Origin: Thiohalophilus sp046483665
Lineage (GTDB): Bacteria; Pseudomonadota; Gammaproteobacteria; UBA6429; Thiohalophilaceae
Assembly: GCF_046483665.1 (NCBI RefSeq)
Contig: NZ_JAWOCR010000040.1
Location: forward strand, 1-64,000
Length of the DNA stretch: 64,000 nt
Direction: 5' to 3'
Translations under genes and position numbers: made by a program
The notes under the pieces: generated by a model
What the model was told of the DNA's origin: nothing
Databases searched by the model: none
Seen by the model: only the letters and a program-made list of their open reading frames with translations
Shown: positions 41,687-51,308 of the stretch, piece by piece
Numbering within the stretch: position 1 is the stretch's first letter
Layout: each line of letters begins with the position of its first letter

Positions 41687-42433
41687 ATGTCAAGTGAAGC
41701 TACCAGTACAGACATACTATACGAGGCCGCTCTGGCGCCTGCCTGTCATTGGTCATTGCGTATGCGTAAAGGTACGTCTCTGCGTTTAATCGATACAGAA
41801 GGCGGGGCAAATGTCGGTATGCTGTTTTACAATCCTGAAAACTTGCTGGAAAGATACAACGCTCCGGATACACTGAAGTGCCAGCATACTTTCAAGCTGA
41901 CCCGGGGTAACTGCCTGTACTCAGATATGGGGCGGATATTCTGTTCCATTGTGGAAGACAGCGTGGGCTGGCACGAATCCGTTTCCGGCAACACCACGCG
42001 GGAAATTGTCAGGCGAAAATGGGGCGAACACAGCTATCAGGACTACCTCAATGACTGGAACCAGAACGGTTATAACAGTTTCCTGGTGGAATTGGCCAAG
42101 TACGGTCTCGGCAAGAGAGATATGGCATCTAACCTGAACCTGTTCAGCAGGGTAGAAGTGGATGATGAGGGAAACCTTCAATACGGTGCCGATAACAGCA
42201 AGGCCGGAGATTATATCGAGTTGCGCTTCGAGATGGATGCACTGGTTCTCATGCACACTTGCCCGCACCCACTCAATCCGGCCGAAGAGTATCCAAGAAA
42301 ACCTGTGACTTATCAGATCCGTGAAGCTGAACCGGTTCGCGAAGATGACTATTGCAGGAACTACCGACCGGAGAATCAGCGAGGATTCAAAAATACCGAG
42401 CTTTATCATCTGGGTCTGGGAGGGGGGTCATGA
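41687..42433 (+). CDS. DUF1989 protein, carboxyguanidine deiminase subunit (CgdA/CgdB family)
   Basis: At 248 residues this is a full-length DUF1989/'urea carboxylase-associated' protein: RKGTSLRLIDTEGGANVGMLFYNPENLLERYNAPDTLK, then SDMGRIFCSIVEDSVGWHES and LVLMHTCPHPLNP. The family was long called aminomethyltransferase-like. The paired proteins are known as the two subunits of carboxyguanidine deiminase, which removes one amino group from carboxyguanidine to give allophanate. The stop overlaps the second subunit's start (ATGA). Confidence 0.85.
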   Translation: MSSEATSTDILYEAALAPACHWSLRMRKGTSLRLIDTEGGANVGMLFYNPENLLERYNAPDTLKCQHTFKLTRGNCLYSDMGRIFCSIVEDSVGWHESVSGNTTREIVRRKWGEHSYQDYLNDWNQNGYNSFLVELAKYGLGKRDMASNLNLFSRVEVDDEGNLQYGADNSKAGDYIELRFEMDALVLMHTCPHPLNPAEEYPRKPVTYQIREAEPVREDDYCRNYRPENQRGFKNTELYHLGLGGGS

Positions 42434-43068
42434 TCAAGGCAAGCGAATTACAACCCGAGGCTGCGGTCTACCGTGAGGTGGTACCGGCCGGCGAGTATTT
42501 TATGAAGGAGGTCAAGGCCGGACAGACGTTCCGGATCCTGGATATGCAAGGCAATCAGGCCGCCGATACCCTGTTCTACAGCGCAGCCGACCCCGCGGAG
42601 CGTTACAGTGCAATGGACACAGTTCGGGAGCAGGGAAATGTCTACCTGACTGCGGGTAGCAGGCTACTCTCCAATGAAGGCAATGTCATGCTCGAGATCG
42701 TGGCGGATACCTGCGGGCGACACGATACCCTTGGAGGCGCCTGTGCGACCGAGAGCAACACGGTCCGTTATGCTCTGGACAAAAAATGCATGCACGCCTG
42801 CCGGGACAGCTGGATGCTGGCCGTGGCCGAGCATGAGGAGTTTGGTATGAGTAAGCGAGATATTACTCATAACATAAACTTTTTCATGAATGTGCCCATT
42901 ACAGCAGATGGTGGATTAACCTTTCAGGACGGTATCTCGGCCCCAGGCAAATATGTAGAGTTGAAAGCGGCGATGGATGTGATCGTTTTAATCTCCAATT
43001 GTCCACAGTTAAATAATCCCTGCAACGGCTATAACCCGACGCCGGTTGAAGTCATCATCTGGGATTGA
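42430..43068 (+). CDS. DUF1989 protein, second carboxyguanidine deiminase subunit
   Basis: This 212-residue DUF1989 protein is shorter than its neighbour and only distantly similar: VVPAGEYFMKEVKAGQTFRILDMQGNQAADTLFYSAADPAERYSAMDTVR, then IVADTCGRHDTLGGACATESNTVRY and VLISNCPQLNNPCNGYNPTPVEVIIWD. The Cys/His cluster CGRHDT...C and the late Cys residues may bind a metal. The ATG at 42430 is the overlapping start. The tandem pair directly before a carboxylase gene is the hallmark of guanidine-degradation operons. Confidence 0.85.
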   Translation: MIKASELQPEAAVYREVVPAGEYFMKEVKAGQTFRILDMQGNQAADTLFYSAADPAERYSAMDTVREQGNVYLTAGSRLLSNEGNVMLEIVADTCGRHDTLGGACATESNTVRYALDKKCMHACRDSWMLAVAEHEEFGMSKRDITHNINFFMNVPITADGGLTFQDGISAPGKYVELKAAMDVIVLISNCPQLNNPCNGYNPTPVEVIIWD

Positions 43069-43150
43069 GCCATGACTAGCACTGCCGGGACGACCTGGCA
43101 GAATTATGTTTATGGCAGGACGGCCTGCCCCAGGTACGCAGAAACTATCC

Positions 43151-46100
43151 ATGTTTAACAAAGTACTTATTACCAATCGAGGTGCTATTGCCACCCGGAT
43201 TATACGTACCCTGAAACAGATGGGAGTGCAGTCGGTCGCTGTCTATAACGAAGCGGATGCCGATTCTCTGCATGTCATCCAGGCTGATGAGGCCTGGTCG
43301 CTGGGTCAAGGCCGTGCCGCAGAGACCTATCTCGATCAGGACAAGCTGTTCGAAATCATAGAACGCAGCGGAGCGCAAGCCGTGCATCCCGGTTACGGGT
43401 TTCTGAGTGAGAATGCGGATTTCGTTGAGCGTTGTGAGCGGGCAGATATTGCCTTTATCGGCCCCACCGCCGGGCAATTACAGTCCTTCGGGCTCAAACA
43501 TACTGCGCGACAACTGGCACAGGACAGCGGCGTACCGTTACTGCCCGGTAGCGGTCTACTGGAGTCGTTGACACAGGCACTGGAAGTTGCCGATTCGATC
43601 GGTTATCCGCTGATGCTCAAGAGTACGGCAGGCGGGGGCGGTATTGGCATGCAACTGTGCAGGACGAGCGAGGAGCTGGCCGGAGCCTACGATTCGGTCC
43701 GGCGTTTAGGTGAAAACAATTTTTCCAACAGCGGTGTTTTTCTGGAAAAATTCATTGAGTATGCCCGGCACATCGAGGTACAGATCTTCGGCGACGGTTT
43801 TGGCAATGCTGTGGCCATTGGCGAACGGGACTGTTCCAGCCAGCGGCGCAACCAGAAGGTCATTGAAGAGACCCCGGCCCCGAATCTCGATGATACTGTT
43901 CGCGCAGCACTGCATGATACTGCAGTACGGCTAATGCAGGCGGTCAATTACCGCAGCGCCGGTACCGTCGAATTTGTTTACGATCAGAAAACCGGGGAGT
44001 TTTATTTTCTTGAGGTCAATACCCGCCTGCAGGTCGAGCACGGGGTGACAGAACAGGTGTTCGGTATCGACCTGGTCGAGTGGATGATCAGTCTGGCAGC
44101 GGGCGATCCGCCATCGTTAGCGGACAATTTTACGCCCAGAGGCCATGCGATTCAGGCCAGAGTCTATGCCGAGGATCCCAACAAAAATTTCCAGCCTGCC
44201 GCAGGCTTGTTAAGCGAAGTCTGTTTCCCGCAGCATGACGGACTGCGTATCGATCACTGGATCGAAAGCGGTATCGATATTTCACCCTATTTCGATCCCA
44301 TGCTGGCCAAGGTGATCGCCACAGCAAAGAGCCGTGACGTAGCGATCGGCCTGCTGGATCAGGCACTGGCCGAGACCCGTATCTATGGCATCGAAACCAA
44401 CATACCCTATGTGCGCGAAGTACTGGTCACCGATATTTTCCAACAGGGGAATATCTATACCCGTTATCTGAATGACTTTATTACCCGACCGTTAACGATT
44501 GATGTGATAAGTGCGGGTACCATGACCACGATTCAGGACTATCCCGGACGTGTCGGTTACTGGGACGTGGGCGTGCCACCTTCCGGTCCCTTCGACAGTT
44601 ATTCATTCCGTCTGGCCAACAGCCTGCTCGGTAATGACGAATCGGCCGCCGGGCTGGAGCTGACACTGAATGGCCCAACACTGCGCTTCAACCATGCCTC
44701 TCGGATTGTGCTGGCCGGAGCCGAAATGCAGGCCAGCCTGGATGAACAGAGCCTGCCCTTCTGGCAGGTGGTTGAAGTATCAGCCGGACAAACGCTGAAA
44801 CTGGGCAAGATCGACGGCGCCGGTGCGCGGGCCTATCTGTGTATCGAGGGTGGTATAGACTGTCCCGCCTATCTGGATTCGCGCGCAACCTTTACCCTGG
44901 GGCAATTCGGCGGCCATGCCGGACGAGCCCTGCGCTCCGGCGATGTGCTGCATTTCAGCGCCGTAAGCGGGGCGGGCAGTAAGGCACAATTACCCGAATC
45001 CCTGCTTCCCGGGATCAGCGATCACTGGCACCTGCGGGTGATCTACGGGCCGCATGGTGCCCCGGATTTCTTTACCGATCAGGACATTGAGACTTTCTTT
45101 GCGACCGACTGGGAAGTGCATTACAACTCCAGCCGTACCGGGATTCGCCTGGTCGGCCCCAGGCCGCAGTGGGCGCGCAGCGACGGCGGCGAAGCGGGTA
45201 TGCATCCGTCCAATATTCATGACAATGCCTATGCCATTGGAACCGTCGACTTCACTGGTGACATGCCGGTTATCCTGGGTCCCGACGGTCCCTCGCTGGG
45301 CGGCTTTGTCTGTCCGGCCACGGTGATCGCCGCCGATCTCTGGAAGCTGGGTCAACTCAAGGCCGGCGACAAGATACGCTTTGTGCCGGTCTCTATCCCC
45401 GATGCTGTAACTATCGAACGGGCCCAGTGTGACTCGATCGCGGATCTTACGCTGATAGAACAGGAGTACGAACCGCATCTGCCCGCCACCCCGGTTCTCA
45501 GGACGATCGATGCCGAAGACCATGGCGTACAGGTCGTCTATCGGCCTTCCGGTGACAAGTATCTGCTGGTGGAATACGGTCCGCAGGTACTGGATATCGA
45601 GCTGCGTTTTCGGGTTCATGCCCTGCTGATGTGGTTACAGGACCATTTGCCGCCAGGGGTCCTGGAGATGACGCCGGGGATTCGTTCCCTGCAGATCCAT
45701 TACGAGAGTCAGATTCTGTTCCTGGGGGAACTGCTGGATTTGCTGGAGCAGGGCGAGAAGGCCTTGCAGAAGATGGGCGAACCGGAAGTGCCGGCGCGTA
45801 TCGTGCATCTGCCATTGAGCTGGGATGATGAGGCCACGCAACTGGCGATCAAAAAATACATGCAATCGGTGCGCAAGGATGCACCCTGGTGTCCGAGCAA
45901 TATCGAATTCATTCGCCGCATCAACGGGCTGGAGAGCGTCGAACAGGTCAAGCAAATCGTGTTCGATGCGATTTACCTGGTCATGGGGCTGGGGGATGTT
46001 TATCTCGGCGCACCGGTGGCGACCCCGCTGGATCCCCGTCAGCGACTGGTGACGACCAAGTACAACCCGGCACGAACCTGGACAGCGGAAAACTCGGTCG

Positions 46101-46741
46101 GTATTGGCGGTTCCTATTTATGTGTTTACGGGATGGAAGGTCCTGGCGGCTATCAGTTTGTCGGGCGTACGCTGCAGATGTGGAACCGTTATCGCCATAC
46201 CCGGGAGTTTACCCAACCATGGCTGCTGCGATTTTTCGATCAGATCCGTTTCTATGAAGTCAGTGCCGCGGAGCTGAAGCAAATCCGGCGCGATTTCCCG
46301 CGTGGCCGTTATCCGCTGAAGATTGAGGAGACAACGTTCAATCTCAGGGAATACCAGGCCTTCGTCGATCAACATGCCGAAGGTATCGCCGAATTCACCC
46401 GGCAACGTCAGCAGGCTTTTGCCAAAGAGCTGCAGCGCTGGAATGAATCGGGACAGATTAACTTCGAATCCGAACAGGATCTTGCCGGCGACATCGGCGA
46501 GGAAGAAGCCCTGCCTGCAAACTGTGTGGCAGTCGAGAGTAATGTGGCCGGCAGTGTCTGGGAGGTTCTGGTCAATCAGGGCGATCGGGTCGAAACCGGT
46601 CAGACATTGATGATTCTCGAATCGATGAAAATGGAGATCGAGGTGACGGCCCCGCACGCCGGCACGGTCTACGCCATTATCCGTAGTGAAGGCAACCAGG
46701 TGAACGCCGGTCAGCCGCTGCTGGTGTTGCAGGAGGATTGA
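43151..46741 (+). CDS. biotin-dependent guanidine (or urea) carboxylase
   Basis: This 1196-residue enzyme has biotin carboxylase (about 1-450: FNKVLITNRGAIATRI, KSTAGGGGIGMQ, EVNTRLQVEHGVTE), carboxyltransferase with AHS1/AHS2-type halves (about 460-1110: DYPGRVGYWDVGVPPSGPFDSY, GGMHPSNIHDN, DGPSLGGFVCPA) and biotin carrier (ESMKMEIE, biotinyl K1160). In the carboxyltransferase active site TVDFTGD carries D700 where fungal urea carboxylase reads INFTGD; Asp here is what I recall for guanidine carboxylases. Carboxylates guanidine with bicarbonate and ATP. Start chosen by family alignment. Overlaps no gene; allophanate hydrolase follows. Confidence 0.88.
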   Translation: MFNKVLITNRGAIATRIIRTLKQMGVQSVAVYNEADADSLHVIQADEAWSLGQGRAAETYLDQDKLFEIIERSGAQAVHPGYGFLSENADFVERCERADIAFIGPTAGQLQSFGLKHTARQLAQDSGVPLLPGSGLLESLTQALEVADSIGYPLMLKSTAGGGGIGMQLCRTSEELAGAYDSVRRLGENNFSNSGVFLEKFIEYARHIEVQIFGDGFGNAVAIGERDCSSQRRNQKVIEETPAPNLDDTVRAALHDTAVRLMQAVNYRSAGTVEFVYDQKTGEFYFLEVNTRLQVEHGVTEQVFGIDLVEWMISLAAGDPPSLADNFTPRGHAIQARVYAEDPNKNFQPAAGLLSEVCFPQHDGLRIDHWIESGIDISPYFDPMLAKVIATAKSRDVAIGLLDQALAETRIYGIETNIPYVREVLVTDIFQQGNIYTRYLNDFITRPLTIDVISAGTMTTIQDYPGRVGYWDVGVPPSGPFDSYSFRLANSLLGNDESAAGLELTLNGPTLRFNHASRIVLAGAEMQASLDEQSLPFWQVVEVSAGQTLKLGKIDGAGARAYLCIEGGIDCPAYLDSRATFTLGQFGGHAGRALRSGDVLHFSAVSGAGSKAQLPESLLPGISDHWHLRVIYGPHGAPDFFTDQDIETFFATDWEVHYNSSRTGIRLVGPRPQWARSDGGEAGMHPSNIHDNAYAIGTVDFTGDMPVILGPDGPSLGGFVCPATVIAADLWKLGQLKAGDKIRFVPVSIPDAVTIERAQCDSIADLTLIEQEYEPHLPATPVLRTIDAEDHGVQVVYRPSGDKYLLVEYGPQVLDIELRFRVHALLMWLQDHLPPGVLEMTPGIRSLQIHYESQILFLGELLDLLEQGEKALQKMGEPEVPARIVHLPLSWDDEATQLAIKKYMQSVRKDAPWCPSNIEFIRRINGLESVEQVKQIVFDAIYLVMGLGDVYLGAPVATPLDPRQRLVTTKYNPARTWTAENSVGIGGSYLCVYGMEGPGGYQFVGRTLQMWNRYRHTREFTQPWLLRFFDQIRFYEVSAAELKQIRRDFPRGRYPLKIEETTFNLREYQAFVDQHAEGIAEFTRQRQQAFAKELQRWNESGQINFESEQDLAGDIGEEEALPANCVAVESNVAGSVWEVLVNQGDRVETGQTLMILESMKMEIEVTAPHAGTVYAIIRSEGNQVNAGQPLLVLQED

Positions 46742-46743
46742 GC

Positions 46744-48546
46744 ATGGATATGACAATTGCCGGTTTGCAAACCGCCTATCGTGAGAAAAAGCTGACGCCC
46801 GAACAGGTCATCGAGCATATCTTGATAGCATGCGATAAACATAGAGAATCGAGCATCTGGATCAACCGCTTGAGCCGGGAACAGATCGCTCCCTATCTGG
46901 CAAGCCTGGCAGACAAATCGATCGAAGAGTTGCCGCTATACGGCATCCCATTTGCCATCAAGGACAACATCGATCTGGCCGGCATTCCTACCACGGCAGC
47001 GTGTGCCGAATTCAGTTACGTGCCCGGCAGGTCGGCATTTGTGGTTGAACAATTGATCCAGGCCGGAGCCATTCCAATTGGCAAGACCAACATGGACCAG
47101 TTCGCCACCGGTCTGGTAGGGACCCGTTCTCCCGAGCCATGGGGTCCCTGCAGCAATGCCTTCGATCCCGACTATATTTCCGGCGGCTCCAGTGCCGGTT
47201 CCGCCGTGGCTGTGGCGCTGGGACTGGCGAGCTTTTCTCTTGGCACGGATACCGCCGGTTCCGGTCGGGTCCCGGCAGCGTTCAATAATCTGGTCGGATT
47301 GAAACCCTCGCGCGGATTGTTGAGCATGAGCGGGGTGGTGCCGGCCTGCCGCAGTCTGGACTGCGTGAGTATCTTTACACTGACCACGGATGATGCCGAT
47401 GCGGTATTCGAACAGGCTGCGGCCTATGACGCCGATGATGATTATGCCAGGCCAAATCCGTTTGCCAATAACAACCGCCATTATGGTCTGCCGCAGGGCG
47501 AATTCATGTTTGCTGTACCGCAGAGTGAACAACTCGAGTTTTTCGGTGATGAGTCGGCGGCAGAACTGTTTGATCAGGCAGTGGAAAAACTCGAGGCTCT
47601 GGGTGGTTGCAAACAGACGATCGATTTTACCCCGTTTCTCAAAGCGGCCCGGTTATTGTATGAAGGACCCTGGGTGGCGGAGCGCTATGCGGCCATCGAG
47701 GCGATGATGAACGAACAGCCCGAGGCGTTGTTACCGGTAATCAGGACCATTATCGGCGGGGCTGAAGGCAAGACCGCGGTTGAAGCCTTCAAGGCCCGGT
47801 ATCGCCTGCAACATTATTACAAACAGAGCATGCCTTTGCTGGAGCAGGTCGATTTTCTGCTTACCCCCACGACCGGAACCATCTATACCATCGATGAAGT
47901 GCAGGCCGATCCGATCAAACTCAACAGCAACCTGGGTTACTATACCAATTACATGAATCTGCTCGATTGCAGTGCCGTCGCTGTGCCGGTGGGCCTTCTG
48001 GAGAACGGCCTGCCCTGGGGGATGACGCTGGTGGCACCGGCCATGAGGGATCGTAAATTGTTGTCCTATGCCAACCGCTGGCAACAGGCGCTAGAGTTAC
48101 CCCCGGGGGCAATGCAACAGGCTCCGGCGGCCAACACTACGCCGGTCAATCTGGACGAGACGATCCCGGTTGTGGTCTGCGGGGCTCACCTGCGAGGATT
48201 GCCTCTCAACTGGCAATTGACCGAACGTAGCGCGATATTGCAGACACAGACACGAACCGCCGCAGCCTATCGCATGCTTGCCCTGCCGGGCGGACCGCCA
48301 TACCGCCCCGGTCTGATACGCGACGAAGAGTCGGGTCAGGGTATTGATGTGGAAGTCTGGTCAGTACCCAAAGCCGAATTCGGCGGTTTTGTGGCCGGGA
48401 TTCCGGCGCCACTGGGCATCGGCAAGGTCGAGCTGGAGGACGGTCGCTGGCTACCCGGCTTTATCTGTGAAGGCTATGCCACCGAAGGGGCCACCGACAT
48501 CACAGAACATGGAAGTTGGCGGCACTATCTGGCAAGTTGTCAATGA
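46744..48546 (+). CDS. atzF: allophanate hydrolase AtzF
   Basis: This 600-residue amidase-signature enzyme splits allophanate to ammonia and CO2. The catalytic Lys73 (KDNID), Ser149/150 (SGGSSAGSA) and nucleophile Ser173 (DTAGSGR) are in place. A C-terminal domain (about 455-600: VVVCGAHLRGLPLNWQL, EVWSVPKAEFGGFVAGIPAPLGIGKVEL) completes the N-carboxycarbamate decarboxylation seen in full-length AtzF. The ATG at 46744 has AGGAGG seven bases upstream; the TTG at 46738 is rejected. Last gene of the block. Confidence 0.93.
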   Translation: MDMTIAGLQTAYREKKLTPEQVIEHILIACDKHRESSIWINRLSREQIAPYLASLADKSIEELPLYGIPFAIKDNIDLAGIPTTAACAEFSYVPGRSAFVVEQLIQAGAIPIGKTNMDQFATGLVGTRSPEPWGPCSNAFDPDYISGGSSAGSAVAVALGLASFSLGTDTAGSGRVPAAFNNLVGLKPSRGLLSMSGVVPACRSLDCVSIFTLTTDDADAVFEQAAAYDADDDYARPNPFANNNRHYGLPQGEFMFAVPQSEQLEFFGDESAAELFDQAVEKLEALGGCKQTIDFTPFLKAARLLYEGPWVAERYAAIEAMMNEQPEALLPVIRTIIGGAEGKTAVEAFKARYRLQHYYKQSMPLLEQVDFLLTPTTGTIYTIDEVQADPIKLNSNLGYYTNYMNLLDCSAVAVPVGLLENGLPWGMTLVAPAMRDRKLLSYANRWQQALELPPGAMQQAPAANTTPVNLDETIPVVVCGAHLRGLPLNWQLTERSAILQTQTRTAAAYRMLALPGGPPYRPGLIRDEESGQGIDVEVWSVPKAEFGGFVAGIPAPLGIGKVELEDGRWLPGFICEGYATEGATDITEHGSWRHYLASCQ

Positions 48547-48642
48547 ACCTGCCGGGCCAGTCTTCGGCTCTAAAAGACAGGTTCGAAGCGGTCAAGACCA
48601 ATCACGCGCAGTACGGCATCGAGTGAAATAGTCAAAAAGCTC

Positions 48643-48820
48643 AACCACCAAGACGCCAAGGCACGAAGAATAATTTATTGATTAATCAAAGTCGCGTTAG
48701 TTTCTGATTATGTGGCAGTTCTTATAGGGTGTTGCCGAACTGAACACACAGGTCTCCCGGTTATTTTGAGCCAGTATTACAAAAAATAATCTTTCCTGGT
48801 GTCTTTGTGTCTTGGTGGTG
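48643..48820. repeat. family C inverted-repeat element after the guanidine operon
   Basis: AACCACCAAGACGCCAAGGC at 48643 has an inverted partner near 48791-48820 (...TGTCTTTGTGTCTTGGTGGT). The 120-bp centre has no gene. It lies between the convergent atzF and lipoprotein genes and could end both transcripts, much as the copy at 3616-3765 does between folK and the SDR. Confidence 0.75.
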
Positions 48821-48825
48821 AGTCT

Positions 48826-49521
48826 TTATTCTGTTGAGTTGAAGCTCGGCATGTTCTGTTGCATCCACTTGCGGAAGGCCTCGCGTTCGGCGTCATCCGC
48901 CATCAGCCACCAGAACTTGAGTCGTTTGACGGCATCTTCGTTAACGGCCTGGTCGGCGTCGGGTAGCACGCCGCTGGTCAGGTTCTGGTTTCGGGTCGGG
49001 ACCGGAGCGGGAGCCGGTGTTTCGGGAACCACCGGTTGGGTATTGGTGATGCCCGAGGGGTATTCATCCGATGGGGTTGCGGCGATGCGCTTGCCACTGT
49101 CCCGTTCCACCAGCGTGGCCTGAAAATCGCTGGCCATGGTGAAGGCCTCGTCTTCCGACTCCGGCTCGTCGTAGCGCAATTCATACACCTGCCCGGCCTT
49201 GAAATGGGCCTGAACCTCGGTGGGACGGGATTTGATCAGCATGCCGGCGTCGGGCGAGCCCCAGTAGAGTTCGTACTTGAAGTGCAGGGTATGCTGGCCG
49301 GGGGAGAGGTGCAGTTCGTAAAAGCCTTCTTCCCTGGAGGGAGCGCGGATATCGCGGCCGTCGATAGCGAGTGTGGTAATCGGGCCGGGGACCTTGACCA
49401 GCGCAATTTCACTCAAGGGTTTCTCGGGGCCATTATAAAACTTGACCGGCCCGGTTGGCGCACAGGCCGTCAGTAACAGGGAGGCCGCCAGGAGCAAAGA
49501 TAATCGTGTTCGCCAGTTCAT
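48826..49521 (-). CDS. probable lipoprotein of unknown function
   Basis: I do not recognise the family. The 231-residue product has a lipoprotein signal peptide with lipobox LLTAC (Cys near residue 20). A probable PEGA-like/beta-sandwich region (ALVKVPGPITTLAIDGRDI...FYELHLSPGQHTLHFKYEL) is followed by a Pro-rich linker and a C-terminal charged helix (LKFWWLMADDAEREAFRKWMQQNMPSF). Start taken at MNWRTR because GAGGAA precedes it. It lies upstream of and divergent from ampG. Confidence 0.7.
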   Translation of the reverse strand: MNWRTRLSLLLAASLLLTACAPTGPVKFYNGPEKPLSEIALVKVPGPITTLAIDGRDIRAPSREEGFYELHLSPGQHTLHFKYELYWGSPDAGMLIKSRPTEVQAHFKAGQVYELRYDEPESEDEAFTMASDFQATLVERDSGKRIAATPSDEYPSGITNTQPVVPETPAPAPVPTRNQNLTSGVLPDADQAVNEDAVKRLKFWWLMADDAEREAFRKWMQQNMPSFNSTE

Positions 49522-49760
49522 GAAGTTCCTCATCGGTTGTATCCAGACAGTGTGAGGCAACGGCTCACACTCCCGGCATACGCTAGCGTCCAATTCTGAC
49601 AGAATTACGACACTGCAGATAGCTCGGCCCGACAGTTTTGTCTAACCAGATAGGCCGGATCGGCATCAGAAGCGCATGCGCCGGCGGCGTTCACCGCGCA
49701 CGAGCTGATCATGCTAGAGTAACCGGGTCTGATTCTGGCCACCACAAGACGGAATACGAT

Positions 49761-51305
49761 TTGTCCCTACCTTTTCTGGCGAGCTGGCGCAAGGCACTTG
49801 AGGTGTATCGCCAACCTCAGGCGATTGCGATGCTGTTTCTCGGCTTCTCCGCCGGGTTGCCGCTGTTGCTGATTTTTTCGTCACTTTCGCTATGGTTGCG
49901 CGAGGCCGGAGTGGAACGCGGCGCGGTGACCTATTTCAGCTGGGCGGCGCTGGCCTACTCGTTCAAGTTCGTCTGGGCGCCGCTGATCGACAAGTTGCCG
50001 CTGCCCGGCCTGTATACGCTGCTGGGTCGGCGACGCAGCTGGTTGCTGGTGGCGCAGCTGATGATTATAAGCTCCATCATTCTGATGGGCATGACCGACC
50101 CCGTGGACAGTCTGTCGATGATGGCGTTGGCCACGGTTCTGCTTGGTCTGTCGGCGGCTACCCAGGATATCGTTATCGACGCCTATCGTATCGAGTCGGC
50201 CGGTGACAGGCTTCAGGCGGCGCTGGCTGCCATGTATATCGCCGGTTACCGGGTGGGCATGCTTGCCTCCGGTGCCGGAGCGTTGTATCTGGCAACCTGG
50301 TTTGGTAGCGATGAGACATACAGTTATCAGGCCTGGCGTCTGACCTATCTGTGCATGGCCATGCTGATGCTGGTGGGTCTTATGACGACGCTGCTGATCC
50401 GTGAACCGGTCCCTAACCGGCAACGAGAGGCCTATCTGCATAGCAGTTTCGATTACTTCCGATTTGTGGTGCTTTTTATGGCGGTTACCGGCGTCTTTCT
50501 TCTGGCTTTTTTGCAACTCGGGGTCGCGGAAACGGTAAAAATCGCGCTACGCGCGAATCTCGGGTTTAACGGAGTACTGGCGGCATTCATCGGCCAGACT
50601 GTCCAGATAGCCGTGGCGCTGCTGTTGGCTGTCGCCACAGCCCGGGGACTGGTACTGGTGCGCGCGGTGAATCGCGAGATGGTTCGCTCGACTTATGTGG
50701 AACCGGTCGTCGATTTTTTTCGGCGCTACGCCAAGCTGGCATTGTGGATCCTGTTACTGGTCGGGTTTTACCGCATATCGGATATCGTGCTGGGCGTGAT
50801 CTCAAACGTGTTTTATTTCGACATGGGATATTCCAAGGAAGAGATCGCCTCAATCAACAAGGTACTGGGTTTGCTTATGGCGCTGCTGGGAGGGTTTGTT
50901 GGTGGCTTGCTCACAACTCGTTTCGGTATCATGCGTATGTTGCTGAGCGGCGCAATTCTGGCGGCCGGAACCAACCTGCTGTTTATGTTGCTGGCGACCA
51001 TGGAGCCGAACGTGCCGATGCTGGCGCTGGTGATCGCGGCCGACAATCTGTGTGCCGGGCTGGCCAGCGCGGCGTTTATCGCCTATCTGTCGAGCCTGAC
51101 CAGTATCTCTTTTACCGCTGTCCAGTATGCGATCTTCAGTTCGCTGATGACCCTGTTCCCAAAGGTACTGGGTGGTTACTCCGGTGGCATGGTGGAACAG
51201 TTGGGATATCCCGGTTTCTTCCTGTTCACTGCCCTGCTAGGGGTGCCAGTGATACTGTTAATTCTATACCTGATGCGGCGTGAAGCCACGCGGGTGGATG
51301 GCTAG
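49761..51305 (+). CDS. ampG: AmpG-type muropeptide permease (MFS)
   Basis: At about 514 residues, with roughly 14 hydrophobic helices, this resembles AmpG, which imports anhydro-muropeptides for cell-wall recycling and thereby affects ampC-type regulation. FLGFSAGLPLLLIFSSLSLWLREAGVERGAVTYFSW, SFKFVWAPLIDKLPLPGL, RRRSWL and SAATQDIVIDAYRIE are hallmark sequences. No ATG lies near the family start; I propose the TTG at 49761 (LSLPFLASWRKAL), with GGAA upstream, but the start is uncertain. Confidence 0.88.
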   Translation: MSLPFLASWRKALEVYRQPQAIAMLFLGFSAGLPLLLIFSSLSLWLREAGVERGAVTYFSWAALAYSFKFVWAPLIDKLPLPGLYTLLGRRRSWLLVAQLMIISSIILMGMTDPVDSLSMMALATVLLGLSAATQDIVIDAYRIESAGDRLQAALAAMYIAGYRVGMLASGAGALYLATWFGSDETYSYQAWRLTYLCMAMLMLVGLMTTLLIREPVPNRQREAYLHSSFDYFRFVVLFMAVTGVFLLAFLQLGVAETVKIALRANLGFNGVLAAFIGQTVQIAVALLLAVATARGLVLVRAVNREMVRSTYVEPVVDFFRRYAKLALWILLLVGFYRISDIVLGVISNVFYFDMGYSKEEIASINKVLGLLMALLGGFVGGLLTTRFGIMRMLLSGAILAAGTNLLFMLLATMEPNVPMLALVIAADNLCAGLASAAFIAYLSSLTSISFTAVQYAIFSSLMTLFPKVLGGYSGGMVEQLGYPGFFLFTALLGVPVILLILYLMRREATRVDG

Positions 51306-51308
51306 AGC

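Noticed and set aside
46738..46743. TTG start for allophanate hydrolase overlapping the carboxylase stop.
   Set aside because: The ATG at 46744 has AGGAGG at ideal spacing, whereas the TTG lies one base after that box.
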